A stretch of 61,311 nt of DNA from the NCBI GenBank assembly GCA_903830915.1, contig CAIKVR010000175.1, positions 1-61,311 of the forward strand, given 5' to 3'. Origin of the DNA: an uncultured Bacteroidales bacterium (lineage in GTDB: Bacteria > Bacteroidota > Bacteroidia > Bacteroidales > Paludibacteraceae). A program made the position numbers and the translations under genes. The notes under the pieces are model-generated. The model was given only the letters and a program-made list of their open reading frames with translations. It ran no database searches and was not told the DNA's origin. Shown in pieces: positions 37,636 through 45,957 of this stretch. Position 1 is the first letter of the stretch, and every line of letters begins with the position of its first letter.

Positions 37636-39846
37636 TTATATTTTCCGAACAACGGTAATTTTATCTTTAAGTCGAATATCTTCAGACGAACTTCCTATTA
37701 ACACATCAAAAGTACCAGGTTCCAATACGAATTGGTGGGTTTTTTCATCGTAAAAAGCCAGTTTATCTGCCGGAACTGTAAACGAGACGGTCTTTAGTTC
37801 TCCTGATTTTAGAGATATTTTTTCAAACCCCCGAAGTTCTTTTGCCGGTTTAATTACGCTACATTTCACATCATGCAGATATAGCTGAACAACTTCGTCG
37901 CCTTCTCGTTTTCCAATATTTTCAATCTCCACTCTTACCAATACATTACCATCCTGATTTATCTTTTTAGATGATAATTGCATATTTGAGTATTTGAATC
38001 TTGTATAACTTAAACCATGACCAAATGCAAATAAGGGTTTCCCTTTAAGATACATGTAGGTATAACCTTTGGAAATGTCATATTCATCCTTAGAAGGCAC
38101 CTGATCATCAGATGCATATACAGTCAATGGCATTTTACCACCCGGATTTACATTCCCGAAAATAATGTCAGCAGTAGCATTTCCACTTTCTTCGCCGCCC
38201 CACCAGGCTTCAATCATAGCCGGAACATGCTCCTTTATCCAGGGAACTGCAAGTGGTCCGGCATTCATTTCAACAACTACTGTTTTTGGATTTACTGCCA
38301 TAATAGCTTTCACAAGTTCTTCCTGATTTCCAGGCAATCCAAGTGTTTTTCTATCTAGTCCTTCCGCTTCAGTGCCAAGGGTAGTCCCAATATAGAGTAG
38401 TACCACGTCAGCTTTCTTAGCAATTTCTATTGCTTTTTTAAGTTCAGACTCCCGATTAAAAGGAGTTGGCTTCGGATCTTTTTTCCCATGTTCAAGTGGC
38501 ATTTCTGCTCCTACGGCAAACAAAATATCAGTTCCTTTTGCTGCACGGTTCTTTATTCCTTGCAAAGGTGTAACTGGATTTAGTGCTATTCCGCTATATC
38601 CTCCTACCGTGAATATATTTGCATGTGGTCCAATTACGGCAATTGTTTTAAGTTTGTTTGTATCAAGTGGGAGAAAGTTATTATCATTCTTCAAAAGAAT
38701 TATTGATTTTTGTGCAACCTTAAGTGATAGAGCACGATGTTTCGGACTACAAATAACGCTTAATGGGATTTTGCTATATGTAACCAACTCTGAAGGGTCA
38801 AATTCACCTAACCTAAAGCGATCCTGCATGACACGAAAGACAGCATCATCAAGCCGTTCAAGGGGTAATATTCCCATTTTCACAGCTATGGGTATATACT
38901 CCATAAATTCTTTATCAGAAAAATCGCATCCGGCGATTAATGATTTGGCAACTGCATCCTCATAAGTCATTTTTCCCTTCTCATGACCATTCACCATTGA
39001 TTCAACACCCCCAAGATCAGAAACGACAAATCCTTTAAAACCCCATTGTTTTTTGAGTATATCCGTCAATAAAAATTGATTGATATTGTTAGGAGTGCCG
39101 TTTATAGCATTGTAGGAAGCCATAACAGATTGTGCCTGCCCATCAACAACACAGTCACGAAAATGAGGCAACCAATATTCAAAAAGCATCCTTTCACTAA
39201 CTTTTGCATTTAATTTTAGACGGTCCTTTTCCACATTATTAACTGCATAATGCTTTAATGTTGCAACAAGTTTTAGGTATTTAGGGTCATTTCCCTGAAG
39301 CCCTTTTACATAAGCAACACCCAAACGACCAGTAAGAAAAGGATCTTCACTATAGGTTTCATTTATCCTACCCCAATAAGGATTTCTGCTCACATTTACA
39401 ACCGGAGAACGATAAATCAGACCCTTTTTTTCACCATCAAAATTTGCATCGTTATGCCAAGCATTATAAATTGCACGGGCTTCATCTGAAATCGCAGTGG
39501 CCATTTCATGAATCAAGGTTGGATCCCAAGTGGCGCCCATTGCGATAGAAACAGGAAACATGGTTGTTGGTTTGTTCCACCATACACCGTGAAGGCATTG
39601 GTTCCATTTATCTGATTTAATATTAAACCGAACTAGATCAGGAGCCTTATGATTGAGAAGTTGAGCTTTCTCTTCAAGTGTAAGCCTTGAAATAAGATCA
39701 TTTACACGATTTTCAAACGATTGATTAACATCAAGATACAATGGGGATTGAGTTGATTGTGAATGTAATACCACCCAATGACAAATAAGTAAACAAAGAA
39801 GTATTAGTCTAAGAAAACGACTGTTAATTGAAAATATATTTGACAT
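37636..39846 (-). CDS. GH3-family beta-glycosidase
   Basis: The protein has 736 residues from the ATG at 39846. The frame extends eight codons further upstream, but the chosen start gives the signal peptide directly (MSNIFSINSRFLRLILL). Domain 1 is the GH3 barrel, with KHYAVNN and the nucleophile segment FVVSDLGG (Asp277; the residue after it is Leu where most GH3 have Trp). Domain 2 is the alpha/beta sandwich (GPHANIFTVGGYSG). The fibronectin-III-like C-terminus is present (VVQLYLHDVKCSVIKPAKELRGF). Members are beta-glucosidases, beta-xylosidases and related enzymes; the Leu variant makes assignment harder. It lies between a GH43 and a GH2 gene in the operon. Confidence 0.92.
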   Translation of the reverse strand: MSNIFSINSRFLRLILLCLLICHWVVLHSQSTQSPLYLDVNQSFENRVNDLISRLTLEEKAQLLNHKAPDLVRFNIKSDKWNQCLHGVWWNKPTTMFPVSIAMGATWDPTLIHEMATAISDEARAIYNAWHNDANFDGEKKGLIYRSPVVNVSRNPYWGRINETYSEDPFLTGRLGVAYVKGLQGNDPKYLKLVATLKHYAVNNVEKDRLKLNAKVSERMLFEYWLPHFRDCVVDGQAQSVMASYNAINGTPNNINQFLLTDILKKQWGFKGFVVSDLGGVESMVNGHEKGKMTYEDAVAKSLIAGCDFSDKEFMEYIPIAVKMGILPLERLDDAVFRVMQDRFRLGEFDPSELVTYSKIPLSVICSPKHRALSLKVAQKSIILLKNDNNFLPLDTNKLKTIAVIGPHANIFTVGGYSGIALNPVTPLQGIKNRAAKGTDILFAVGAEMPLEHGKKDPKPTPFNRESELKKAIEIAKKADVVLLYIGTTLGTEAEGLDRKTLGLPGNQEELVKAIMAVNPKTVVVEMNAGPLAVPWIKEHVPAMIEAWWGGEESGNATADIIFGNVNPGGKMPLTVYASDDQVPSKDEYDISKGYTYMYLKGKPLFAFGHGLSYTRFKYSNMQLSSKKINQDGNVLVRVEIENIGKREGDEVVQLYLHDVKCSVIKPAKELRGFEKISLKSGELKTVSFTVPADKLAFYDEKTHQFVLEPGTFDVLIGSSSEDIRLKDKITVVRKI

Positions 39847-39898
39847 AATATCTTCTTTTATATTGTACAAAGTTTAACTTTACGTGATACAATAAACA

Positions 39899-41023
39899 CT
39901 ACCAAGTGACTGTCTGCTTGGTATAACTAGGTTGATTACTGTGTAAATCGCCATTTTTGTCAATCCAAAATGGATCAATACCCAAAAATTCTACACGATA
40001 AGGACCTTTCAGTTTCGCTTCTTTTGTTCCATTTGGAAAAAAATCTTTGTATTGGTGGTCAGGATTTTTATCATCGTAAGGAAGTTCCACATGACAACAA
40101 ATCCAATCCCGTCCATCAGGTCCTTTAAAAATGGTATTATGTCCACAGCCTAAATATGGACTTTGGGGGTCGCCATTGAATTTTGGATTATTCTTGTTTT
40201 GAGCTCCATAGAAAGGACTATTTGCTCCTTTAGTGTACGGACCCAATGGACTTTTTGCCATAGCATACCCAATCTCATATCCTCTTGTGTTTGAAGAGTA
40301 TAGCAAGTAGTAAGTCCCATTTCGTTTGAAAGCCATAGGTCCTTCGATAATTCCGGCATCCCATTTCCCTAATTCGCGATCAATTAACTTCTTCTTTTCT
40401 CCAACAAGTTCCATTTTCTCTAAATCTACTTCGCAACCCCAAATGTCGGAGACAAAAAGATAAGTACGACCATCATCGTCTGTCAACAAACTGGCATCAT
40501 TTGCATTCGCCCAAAGCGGCTTATCAATAGTCGCTATTTTATAAGGTCCGTCTATTTTATCCGACACTGCCACACCCACATTCATGCTTTTGTAAATAGT
40601 TTTACCGCTTAAATCCTGACAATTAAAAGTCAGATAGTATTTTTTGCCCTTTTTATGAATTTCGGGTGCCCAAAATTTCTCCCGATACCAAGCTCCTTCG
40701 GGTACATATTTACTATCTATTAAAACTTTATGGAAATTCCAGTGAAGCAAATCTTTTGAGCGCCACATTTTCACACCAGGCGATAAATCGTCACCATTCT
40801 TAGAACCCCAAAACGGAGGAGCACTTCCAATTAGATAGTACTCACCTTTGTATGGGATAATCTGTGGGTCACGAATGGCAGGAATGTCTTTACTAATAAT
40901 AGGATTCTGATAGGTAAATGAGCGTTTCTCCATCTGTCCTGAAACAGAATTGCTTAACAGTAAATTGAGAACTACTGTTAATAGCATTATTCTTTGAAAG
41001 CTTTTATTTATTTTCACCTCCAT
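39899..41023 (-). CDS. GH43-family glycosidase, single domain
   Basis: The protein has 374 residues from the ATG at 41023, chosen because it is close to the signal peptide (LLLSNSVSGQ); an in-frame start at 41053 would leave only 4 bp after the sulfatase stop. The propeller acids are Asp52 in AIRDPQII, the aspartate in NANDASLLTDDDG, and the glutamate in IIEGPMAFK. EKFWAPEIHKKGKKYYLTF is the GH43 core block. No extra domain follows, so this is a compact exo- or endo-acting GH43. It is the second gene of the long operon, right behind the first sulfatase. Confidence 0.92.
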   Translation of the reverse strand: MEVKINKSFQRIMLLTVVLNLLLSNSVSGQMEKRSFTYQNPIISKDIPAIRDPQIIPYKGEYYLIGSAPPFWGSKNGDDLSPGVKMWRSKDLLHWNFHKVLIDSKYVPEGAWYREKFWAPEIHKKGKKYYLTFNCQDLSGKTIYKSMNVGVAVSDKIDGPYKIATIDKPLWANANDASLLTDDDGRTYLFVSDIWGCEVDLEKMELVGEKKKLIDRELGKWDAGIIEGPMAFKRNGTYYLLYSSNTRGYEIGYAMAKSPLGPYTKGANSPFYGAQNKNNPKFNGDPQSPYLGCGHNTIFKGPDGRDWICCHVELPYDDKNPDHQYKDFFPNGTKEAKLKGPYRVEFLGIDPFWIDKNGDLHSNQPSYTKQTVTW

Positions 41024-41057
41024 AAAATTTATGTTCTCTGTTTGAAACCTCATACTA

Positions 41058-42827
41058 TCAATCTTTTCTTTCCAAACTTACGTAATATGCTCCACACAAA
41101 TCTTTTCCCGTTTGATCTGAGAACCATGCTTGTAGGGTATTTCTCCCTTTAGTTAAAGGTAACTCTACTTCAATAAATTTAGCTTCGGGAATGACATTCA
41201 GTGTTATTACATTATCTTTATTGAGTGTAATATTACCCTTACTAATTGGTAATGCTTTTCCAGGTAGAAGTTTTGTTCCACCAATGGCCTGCTCGGGACC
41301 GGCTACAGTCAATTGTCTATTCAAATGAAATGGCCAACGGCTGAGTTTTACTAAATACTTACCACTTTGAGCTACATCAAGTAAGAAATATCCACCTCGT
41401 GGAGCACCCGCCCCCTCAGCTATCCTTACACGATTATCAACATCATCTCCAATCCAGTTATTTGAAGTCAGTACAACCGGATTCTCTACTTTGGAGCCAA
41501 CTACAACCGGTATCAATTCATCAATACCTGCCGCTAATTTTGCCCACCATTGCTCATAATACGATTTCATATTTTTGAGAATGTCAGGATTAGCCGATGC
41601 TACATTTTTTACTTGTCCGGGGTCGTTGCTGACATCATATAATTCATTACCAGCTACTAATCGCCACGATTTCCACACAACACATCCTTTGTACTTCATA
41701 GGTTTTTGGCGACCGCCATATTGAACCACAAGCATGCGTTCGTTCAGGTTATTTTTTGTGTCTTTTAATAGTGGTTTCAAACTTTTTCCATCAAAATCTG
41801 TGTTTGTCGGTTGTTTTAAACCAATCATATCAATAAATGTGGGTAACAAATCCTGTATCTGGGCAGCCTCATTAACCGTTCGTGGTTTTCCTAACTTGCC
41901 TGCAGGCCAAAGGAAAAAACAAGAAGCCCTATGACCACCATCATAATCAACGCCTTTTCCTCCGCGCATATTGGCATTGTAAACTTTCAACCCTCCTGTT
42001 CCACCATTGTCATTCATTACAACAATAATTGTATTTTCTTTCAATTTATTTTTTATCAACCATTGATCCAGTTTTTCGACGTTTTTATCTATATTCCTAA
42101 TCATTCCAAAGAAGGCGGAAGTATTATTGTCTAAACCCTGTTGTTTATAAAAATTATAGTCTTCTTCAGGAGCAAAGAATGGACCATGTGGGGTATTTGT
42201 AGCTAGGTACGTGAAAAATGGTTGCTTATTCTTACTCATTTCTGTCATCCAGCTCATTGCTTCATCAAACCAAAAATCGGTACAATATTTCATAGAAAAG
42301 TTCGTTTTCGTTCCATCGAGATAACGCACCTGATAATAATCATTATCATACTCCGCTTCCGACGACAAGCCAAAACCTTTGAACCAAACACATTTATCAA
42401 AACCTCTGTCCATAGGTCTATCCGGATAGTTATCACCCAAATGCCATTTACCAAATATCCCTGTTTGATACCCATTATCTTTGAAAATTTGGGGCATAGT
42501 TGGAATATCTCTTTGCATTAGGTTCCGCCCTGCAGGAACCATACAAGCTTTGTTGTGAATAGCATCCATCCCTGTCAGTAGCTGTCCACGTGTGGGTGTA
42601 CTTACCGGCGCCACATGAAAATTACTGAAGCTTACACTTTCGTCGTGAAGTTTATCAAGGTTTGGCGTTTTTAGAATTGGATTTCCATTGCACGAAAAAT
42701 CACCAAAGCCCTGGTCATCCGTAAGTAGTACTATGACATTGGGTTTCTGCTGCGAAAGAGTTGGTAAAGTGGCTGCTACAAACATATTTGCAATTAATAA
42801 GCCTTTTTTACGGTTCAAAATTCCCAT
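41058..42827 (-). CDS. S1-family sulfatase with C-terminal beta-sandwich, serine type
   Basis: The protein has 589 residues. Blocks are VLLTDDQGFGDFSCNG, STPTRGQLLTGMD (Ser76 is the formylglycine site), IFGKWHLGDNYPDRP and MNDNGGTGGLKVYN. The signal is short (AATLPTLSQQ). About 150 residues after the catalytic part form a beta-sandwich (GGYFLLDVAQSGKYLVKLSRWPF). It is the promoter-proximal gene of the long operon: its ATG follows promoter P3 by about 70 nt, so it should be the first enzyme made after induction. It needs an anSME encoded elsewhere. Confidence 0.93.
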   Translation of the reverse strand: MGILNRKKGLLIANMFVAATLPTLSQQKPNVIVLLTDDQGFGDFSCNGNPILKTPNLDKLHDESVSFSNFHVAPVSTPTRGQLLTGMDAIHNKACMVPAGRNLMQRDIPTMPQIFKDNGYQTGIFGKWHLGDNYPDRPMDRGFDKCVWFKGFGLSSEAEYDNDYYQVRYLDGTKTNFSMKYCTDFWFDEAMSWMTEMSKNKQPFFTYLATNTPHGPFFAPEEDYNFYKQQGLDNNTSAFFGMIRNIDKNVEKLDQWLIKNKLKENTIIVVMNDNGGTGGLKVYNANMRGGKGVDYDGGHRASCFFLWPAGKLGKPRTVNEAAQIQDLLPTFIDMIGLKQPTNTDFDGKSLKPLLKDTKNNLNERMLVVQYGGRQKPMKYKGCVVWKSWRLVAGNELYDVSNDPGQVKNVASANPDILKNMKSYYEQWWAKLAAGIDELIPVVVGSKVENPVVLTSNNWIGDDVDNRVRIAEGAGAPRGGYFLLDVAQSGKYLVKLSRWPFHLNRQLTVAGPEQAIGGTKLLPGKALPISKGNITLNKDNVITLNVIPEAKFIEVELPLTKGRNTLQAWFSDQTGKDLCGAYYVSLERKD

Positions 42828-42901
42828 CGTAATTTCTTTTATGTATTAAATTTTTGTACTAAGCATTTCGATTTCCTTTATAAAAAATACTAATGATTGT
42901 G

Positions 42902-42946
42902 CAAATGTATCATGATGCTATTAATTTTAGATTAAATAATAATTAA
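42902..42946 (-). promoter_or_regulatory. PUL promoter P3 (long operon) with three 11-bp-spaced TTAAT boxes
   Basis: The -7 element TACATTTG is at 42909-42902 on the minus strand. Ten bp upstream the boxes begin: plus-strand ATTAA at 42920-42924, 42931-42935 and 42942-42946, all perfect and exactly 11 bp apart. This is the cleanest of the three copies in the window. It lies between the regulator gene and the first sulfatase gene, about 70 nt before that ATG, and no other candidate promoter is visible until 10954. Confidence 0.75.
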
Positions 42947-43077
42947 TGACGCAAATATATTGAAGTATTTTGGGGATTCATGTTTTAGATAGTAGTTTTC
43001 TAACCAAAACAGATATACTTCAATCTTTATCAAAAGAAACAAAGTTTGATTTAGGATTGATAAGCAGGGTTCATATG

Positions 43078-43118
43078 TTACTGAACCCGATTCACATAAT
43101 GAGAATCGGGTTCAGTAA
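43078..43118. other. Long perfect hairpin downstream of the regulator gene
   Basis: A 16-bp perfect inverted repeat (43078-43093 with 43103-43118, core CTGAACCCGATTC) closes a 9-nt loop. It begins 78 bp after the regulator stop codon and about 130 bp before the promoter P3 boxes. No T-run follows on either strand, so it is not a textbook intrinsic terminator, though a terminator or RNA-stabilising role for the regulator transcript is the simplest explanation. Confidence 0.7.
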
Positions 43119-43195
43119 ACATTTTAAAACAATAAGGAAATACCGAACTAAGATAATGTCATTTCGGGTTTATGAATTTACTAATCGAAGAGTAT

Positions 43196-45736
43196 TTATT
43201 TTTGCATTTCCCGAAACTGATCAAATGATTCCTTATAAGAAGTTCCCATTAAAGTTTTATATTCTTCTAGAAACTTATCAAAATATTGTTTTGCTTGTCC
43301 TTTTTTGCCTAGATTATACAAGGAATAAACTTTCAGTTTTGCGGCATCTTCGTCGATGTTGTCATGCAAAAGTATTGCATCTGAAATTCTTAACAACAAT
43401 ACTAAATTGGCACTTATTTCTGCATTTTGAGACAGATGACTCAGTGTTTCAATCACGAGATTTGTATAATCACCCTTAAAACTATCCAACCATTCATCCT
43501 GAACGTTGGGAAGTAAAACCCCTCTTGAAGCTATATTGACAAATTCATGTACAACATCTAAATTTAATTGTTGTTGCTTTTTTATTAAATCAATCAGATA
43601 CATTACGTTTTTATAGTCACAAAATACATCTTTCCCTATTTGAATTGACCAATAACTATTATTGTTTATAAGCTCCAAATCTCCAACCTTTTTCAATAAA
43701 AGTCTTAATTTACTGAAGTTTACATTTCGGTTATTTCTGGCACTATCTGCATCTTTATCGTACCACAAAATATCTGTAAGCTCCTGTGAAGAAATACCCT
43801 GTCCATTTTTTACCGTGTAAAGAATTATTAACACAAACAACTGACTAATTGTAGGCGTAAAACTTCCGGTTATATTAATTCCATCAACATCTACTGTTTG
43901 GAAACACCCTAATAAATTAACCGATGAGGGTTTTAATTCAATTTCGGGTACATTGTATTCAAAATTTGATACCGTCTCAGTTAGGTTTCCAACAGTATTA
44001 TTCGAATTGAGTTTCCTTTTTCTAACAATAAAATACAGGGGAATAAGCAATGCCAGAATAAATAAATAATACCATTTCCATATTGATGCTGTTTCCTCCT
44101 CTTGCAATACCTCTTTAGGTTGCAACGGTGGATATGCTATTGAGTAAATATTGATTTCTGATATATTATTTTTTGATACGGACGTGATTGCCAAAAGTTG
44201 AGATGTTTTGGCGCAATAAAATAAATCGCAATATGATTCAACATCTTTGAATTTATATGGTATTGAATCTCCAAGTATTTTATATTCCGGTTTGTCAATT
44301 GAAAGTTCCATTAATTTTATACTTGTGGAGTACCGTGTGTTTGAATAAGACAAGTTGTAAAAAGCCCCTTTTTCTTTATTAATAACCAAAGAGTTACCGT
44401 TTGTAAAATGTTCATTCGGAATCTTCAATTCCCATACTTTAGTTGCTTCCAGGGTTTGTGGATTGATTTTATAAAGATCATAATAATTTCGAGGGAACTC
44501 TTCCTGATTGCCAGTTTTACTTCCATATCCTCCAAAATAGAGCAATTCACCATTATCCAAAGATCCCAGACTTCCTAAATAACGAGGTGGAATGTGTGAT
44601 GAAATATCATGTTGTTTCCATTCTTTATTTTTAAACGAATACCTCATAACGTCACCTTTATATTTGTGATAACCATAACCACCAAATGTGATTAAAGTAC
44701 TATCTTTTAAATCCAAATATTTACTATGATGCCAAAATTGAGGGAGTACAATCTGATTATTTTCATTAGACCAAACTTTCGTTTGAAAATCAAACATGGC
44801 TAGATTTGTATTGTCAAAAGAATAGGACACCAGTTTGTGGGTATTCTTATTATAAACAAGTTGATTTGCTCTACAATTATAAGCCTCACCTTTGTTTGCC
44901 TTAAATGAGTCAATTTGTTCGGAATTGGCATTGTAAGTGATGATAGATTTTCTATTTACGATAAACAGGCGCTCGTTTACGTCGTCAAAAGCAAACTGTG
45001 GACAGATATAAGGCAAAACAAAATGAGCTTTTTGTTGCCACTTTACATGCTTATCTATTTCCCAAACAGGATTTAAACAGTTTGCTTTTTGATTTACACA
45101 TTCATCAAAAACCTTATCAGTAGCATGTTTTTCAAGTTTCCAATTCCGAATAACCTCTTTCTTTTCATTAGAAATAAGAATATCCCGAATAGTCATTGGA
45201 GGAACATCGGTAGTAGAAAATGAAGAATGTTTATTCAATCCAAAAAACACATCAATGCTTTTCAACTTCTTTGAATCAAAAACTACAGATTTCTGCCAGT
45301 CATTTATTCTTAGGTTGATTTGTTTCTTCTGAAAATTGTAAGTCAACGTAATTTTAGCCCATGAACCAACTTTAAAATCTTTTAGATCAGCTTTTCGAAC
45401 CTGCAATAATGATTTCATTCCCGAAACCAATGAAAATATATATTCGTTTGAAGAAATATCTGATACTAAATCAATGTTTACGCTATCGTTACCAATAATA
45501 CGGAAAACATATCCGAATGTTTGTTCCTGATTTCTAAGTTGAATATCAAATTGGAGAGAGAATCCATTGGGCAAGTCCAACTTCTTTTGGGGTGTTAAAT
45601 TTAAGCCGGTACGCTTATCCTGGTCAACTTCAAAAGAGCAAAAACGAAGGCCTCGGTTATAAATATTTTGAGCATTCCCACAAATCGGAATACAAATAAT
45701 TATCAATAGTATTATTTTCTTGTAGAATGATCTCAT
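43196..45736 (-). CDS. Membrane-spanning LamG/kelch sensor with SARP-type transcriptional output
   Basis: The protein has 846 residues from the ATG at 45736 (upstream start only TTG at 45763). Order of parts: signal or first hydrophobic segment (IILLIIICIPICGNAQ); a concanavalin/LamG-like domain (about 25-200; GSWAKITLTYNFQKKQINLRIN); a kelch-like propeller (about 230-530; LITFGGYGYHKYKGDV, ELLYFGGYGSKTGN); one transmembrane helix (about 552-571, IWKWYYLFILALLIPLYFIV) followed by RKRK. The cytoplasmic part has a winged helix (about 606-700; FTPTISQLFVLIILYT, ELTDILWYDKDADSARNNRN, VNFSKLRLLLKK) and a helical BTAD-like domain to the end (KVYSLYNLGKKGQAKQYFDKFLEEY). The N-A-x-x-x-V-x-x-S-K-L-R pattern is typical of SARP regulators. 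It lies directly upstream of the operon headed by P3 and is the only regulator in the locus. Sensing of a glycan is inferred. Confidence 0.85.
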   Translation of the reverse strand: MRSFYKKIILLIIICIPICGNAQNIYNRGLRFCSFEVDQDKRTGLNLTPQKKLDLPNGFSLQFDIQLRNQEQTFGYVFRIIGNDSVNIDLVSDISSNEYIFSLVSGMKSLLQVRKADLKDFKVGSWAKITLTYNFQKKQINLRINDWQKSVVFDSKKLKSIDVFFGLNKHSSFSTTDVPPMTIRDILISNEKKEVIRNWKLEKHATDKVFDECVNQKANCLNPVWEIDKHVKWQQKAHFVLPYICPQFAFDDVNERLFIVNRKSIITYNANSEQIDSFKANKGEAYNCRANQLVYNKNTHKLVSYSFDNTNLAMFDFQTKVWSNENNQIVLPQFWHHSKYLDLKDSTLITFGGYGYHKYKGDVMRYSFKNKEWKQHDISSHIPPRYLGSLGSLDNGELLYFGGYGSKTGNQEEFPRNYYDLYKINPQTLEATKVWELKIPNEHFTNGNSLVINKEKGAFYNLSYSNTRYSTSIKLMELSIDKPEYKILGDSIPYKFKDVESYCDLFYCAKTSQLLAITSVSKNNISEINIYSIAYPPLQPKEVLQEEETASIWKWYYLFILALLIPLYFIVRKRKLNSNNTVGNLTETVSNFEYNVPEIELKPSSVNLLGCFQTVDVDGINITGSFTPTISQLFVLIILYTVKNGQGISSQELTDILWYDKDADSARNNRNVNFSKLRLLLKKVGDLELINNNSYWSIQIGKDVFCDYKNVMYLIDLIKKQQQLNLDVVHEFVNIASRGVLLPNVQDEWLDSFKGDYTNLVIETLSHLSQNAEISANLVLLLRISDAILLHDNIDEDAAKLKVYSLYNLGKKGQAKQYFDKFLEEYKTLMGTSYKESFDQFREMQK

Positions 45737-45760
45737 TAATATTAAAATGATATTTAAGTG

Positions 45761-45768
45761 CAAATGTA
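45761..45768 (-). promoter_or_regulatory. Probable -7 element of the regulator gene
   Basis: A perfect TACATTTG lies 25 bp upstream of the regulator ATG in minus-strand reading. There are no TTAAT boxes at the spacing seen at the three PUL promoters and no clear -33 box. The regulator therefore seems to be expressed independently of its own regulon. The AT-rich stretch from 45769 to 45957 shows nothing else. Confidence 0.4.
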
Positions 45769-45957
45769 ATCATTCTTTGTACATAGAATACGATTTAACA
45801 TACAAAATAATATGATAATAAGCAAAATAATCAAATAATATTTTGTAAATAAATATAATGTAACTGATTATCTTTTCTAACATATTTGTCTGTGTAGTTT
45901 ATTTGCATGCTATCCTTATACTGATAAATTACTAAAACCAATACTTCAAACTAACTA

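Larger units (their letters stand above)
42828..43195. other. Regulatory gap between PUL regulator and first sulfatase
   Basis: This 368-bp stretch carries no convincing gene. It holds promoter P3 (42902-42946) and a long perfect hairpin (43078-43118). A plus-strand open frame entering at 42970 runs antisense into the regulator gene and is treated as chance. The sequence is strongly AT-rich. Confidence 0.7.

Noticed and set aside
42970-43479. Plus-strand 169-codon open frame across the P3-regulator gap
   Set aside because: It runs antisense into the well-supported regulator gene for over half its length, shows no known motif, and its front covers the 16-bp hairpin.
45737-45957. TTAAT boxes upstream of the regulator (autoregulation)
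   Set aside because: A -7 box is present but no TTAAT copies occur at the required 10-bp and 11-bp spacing.
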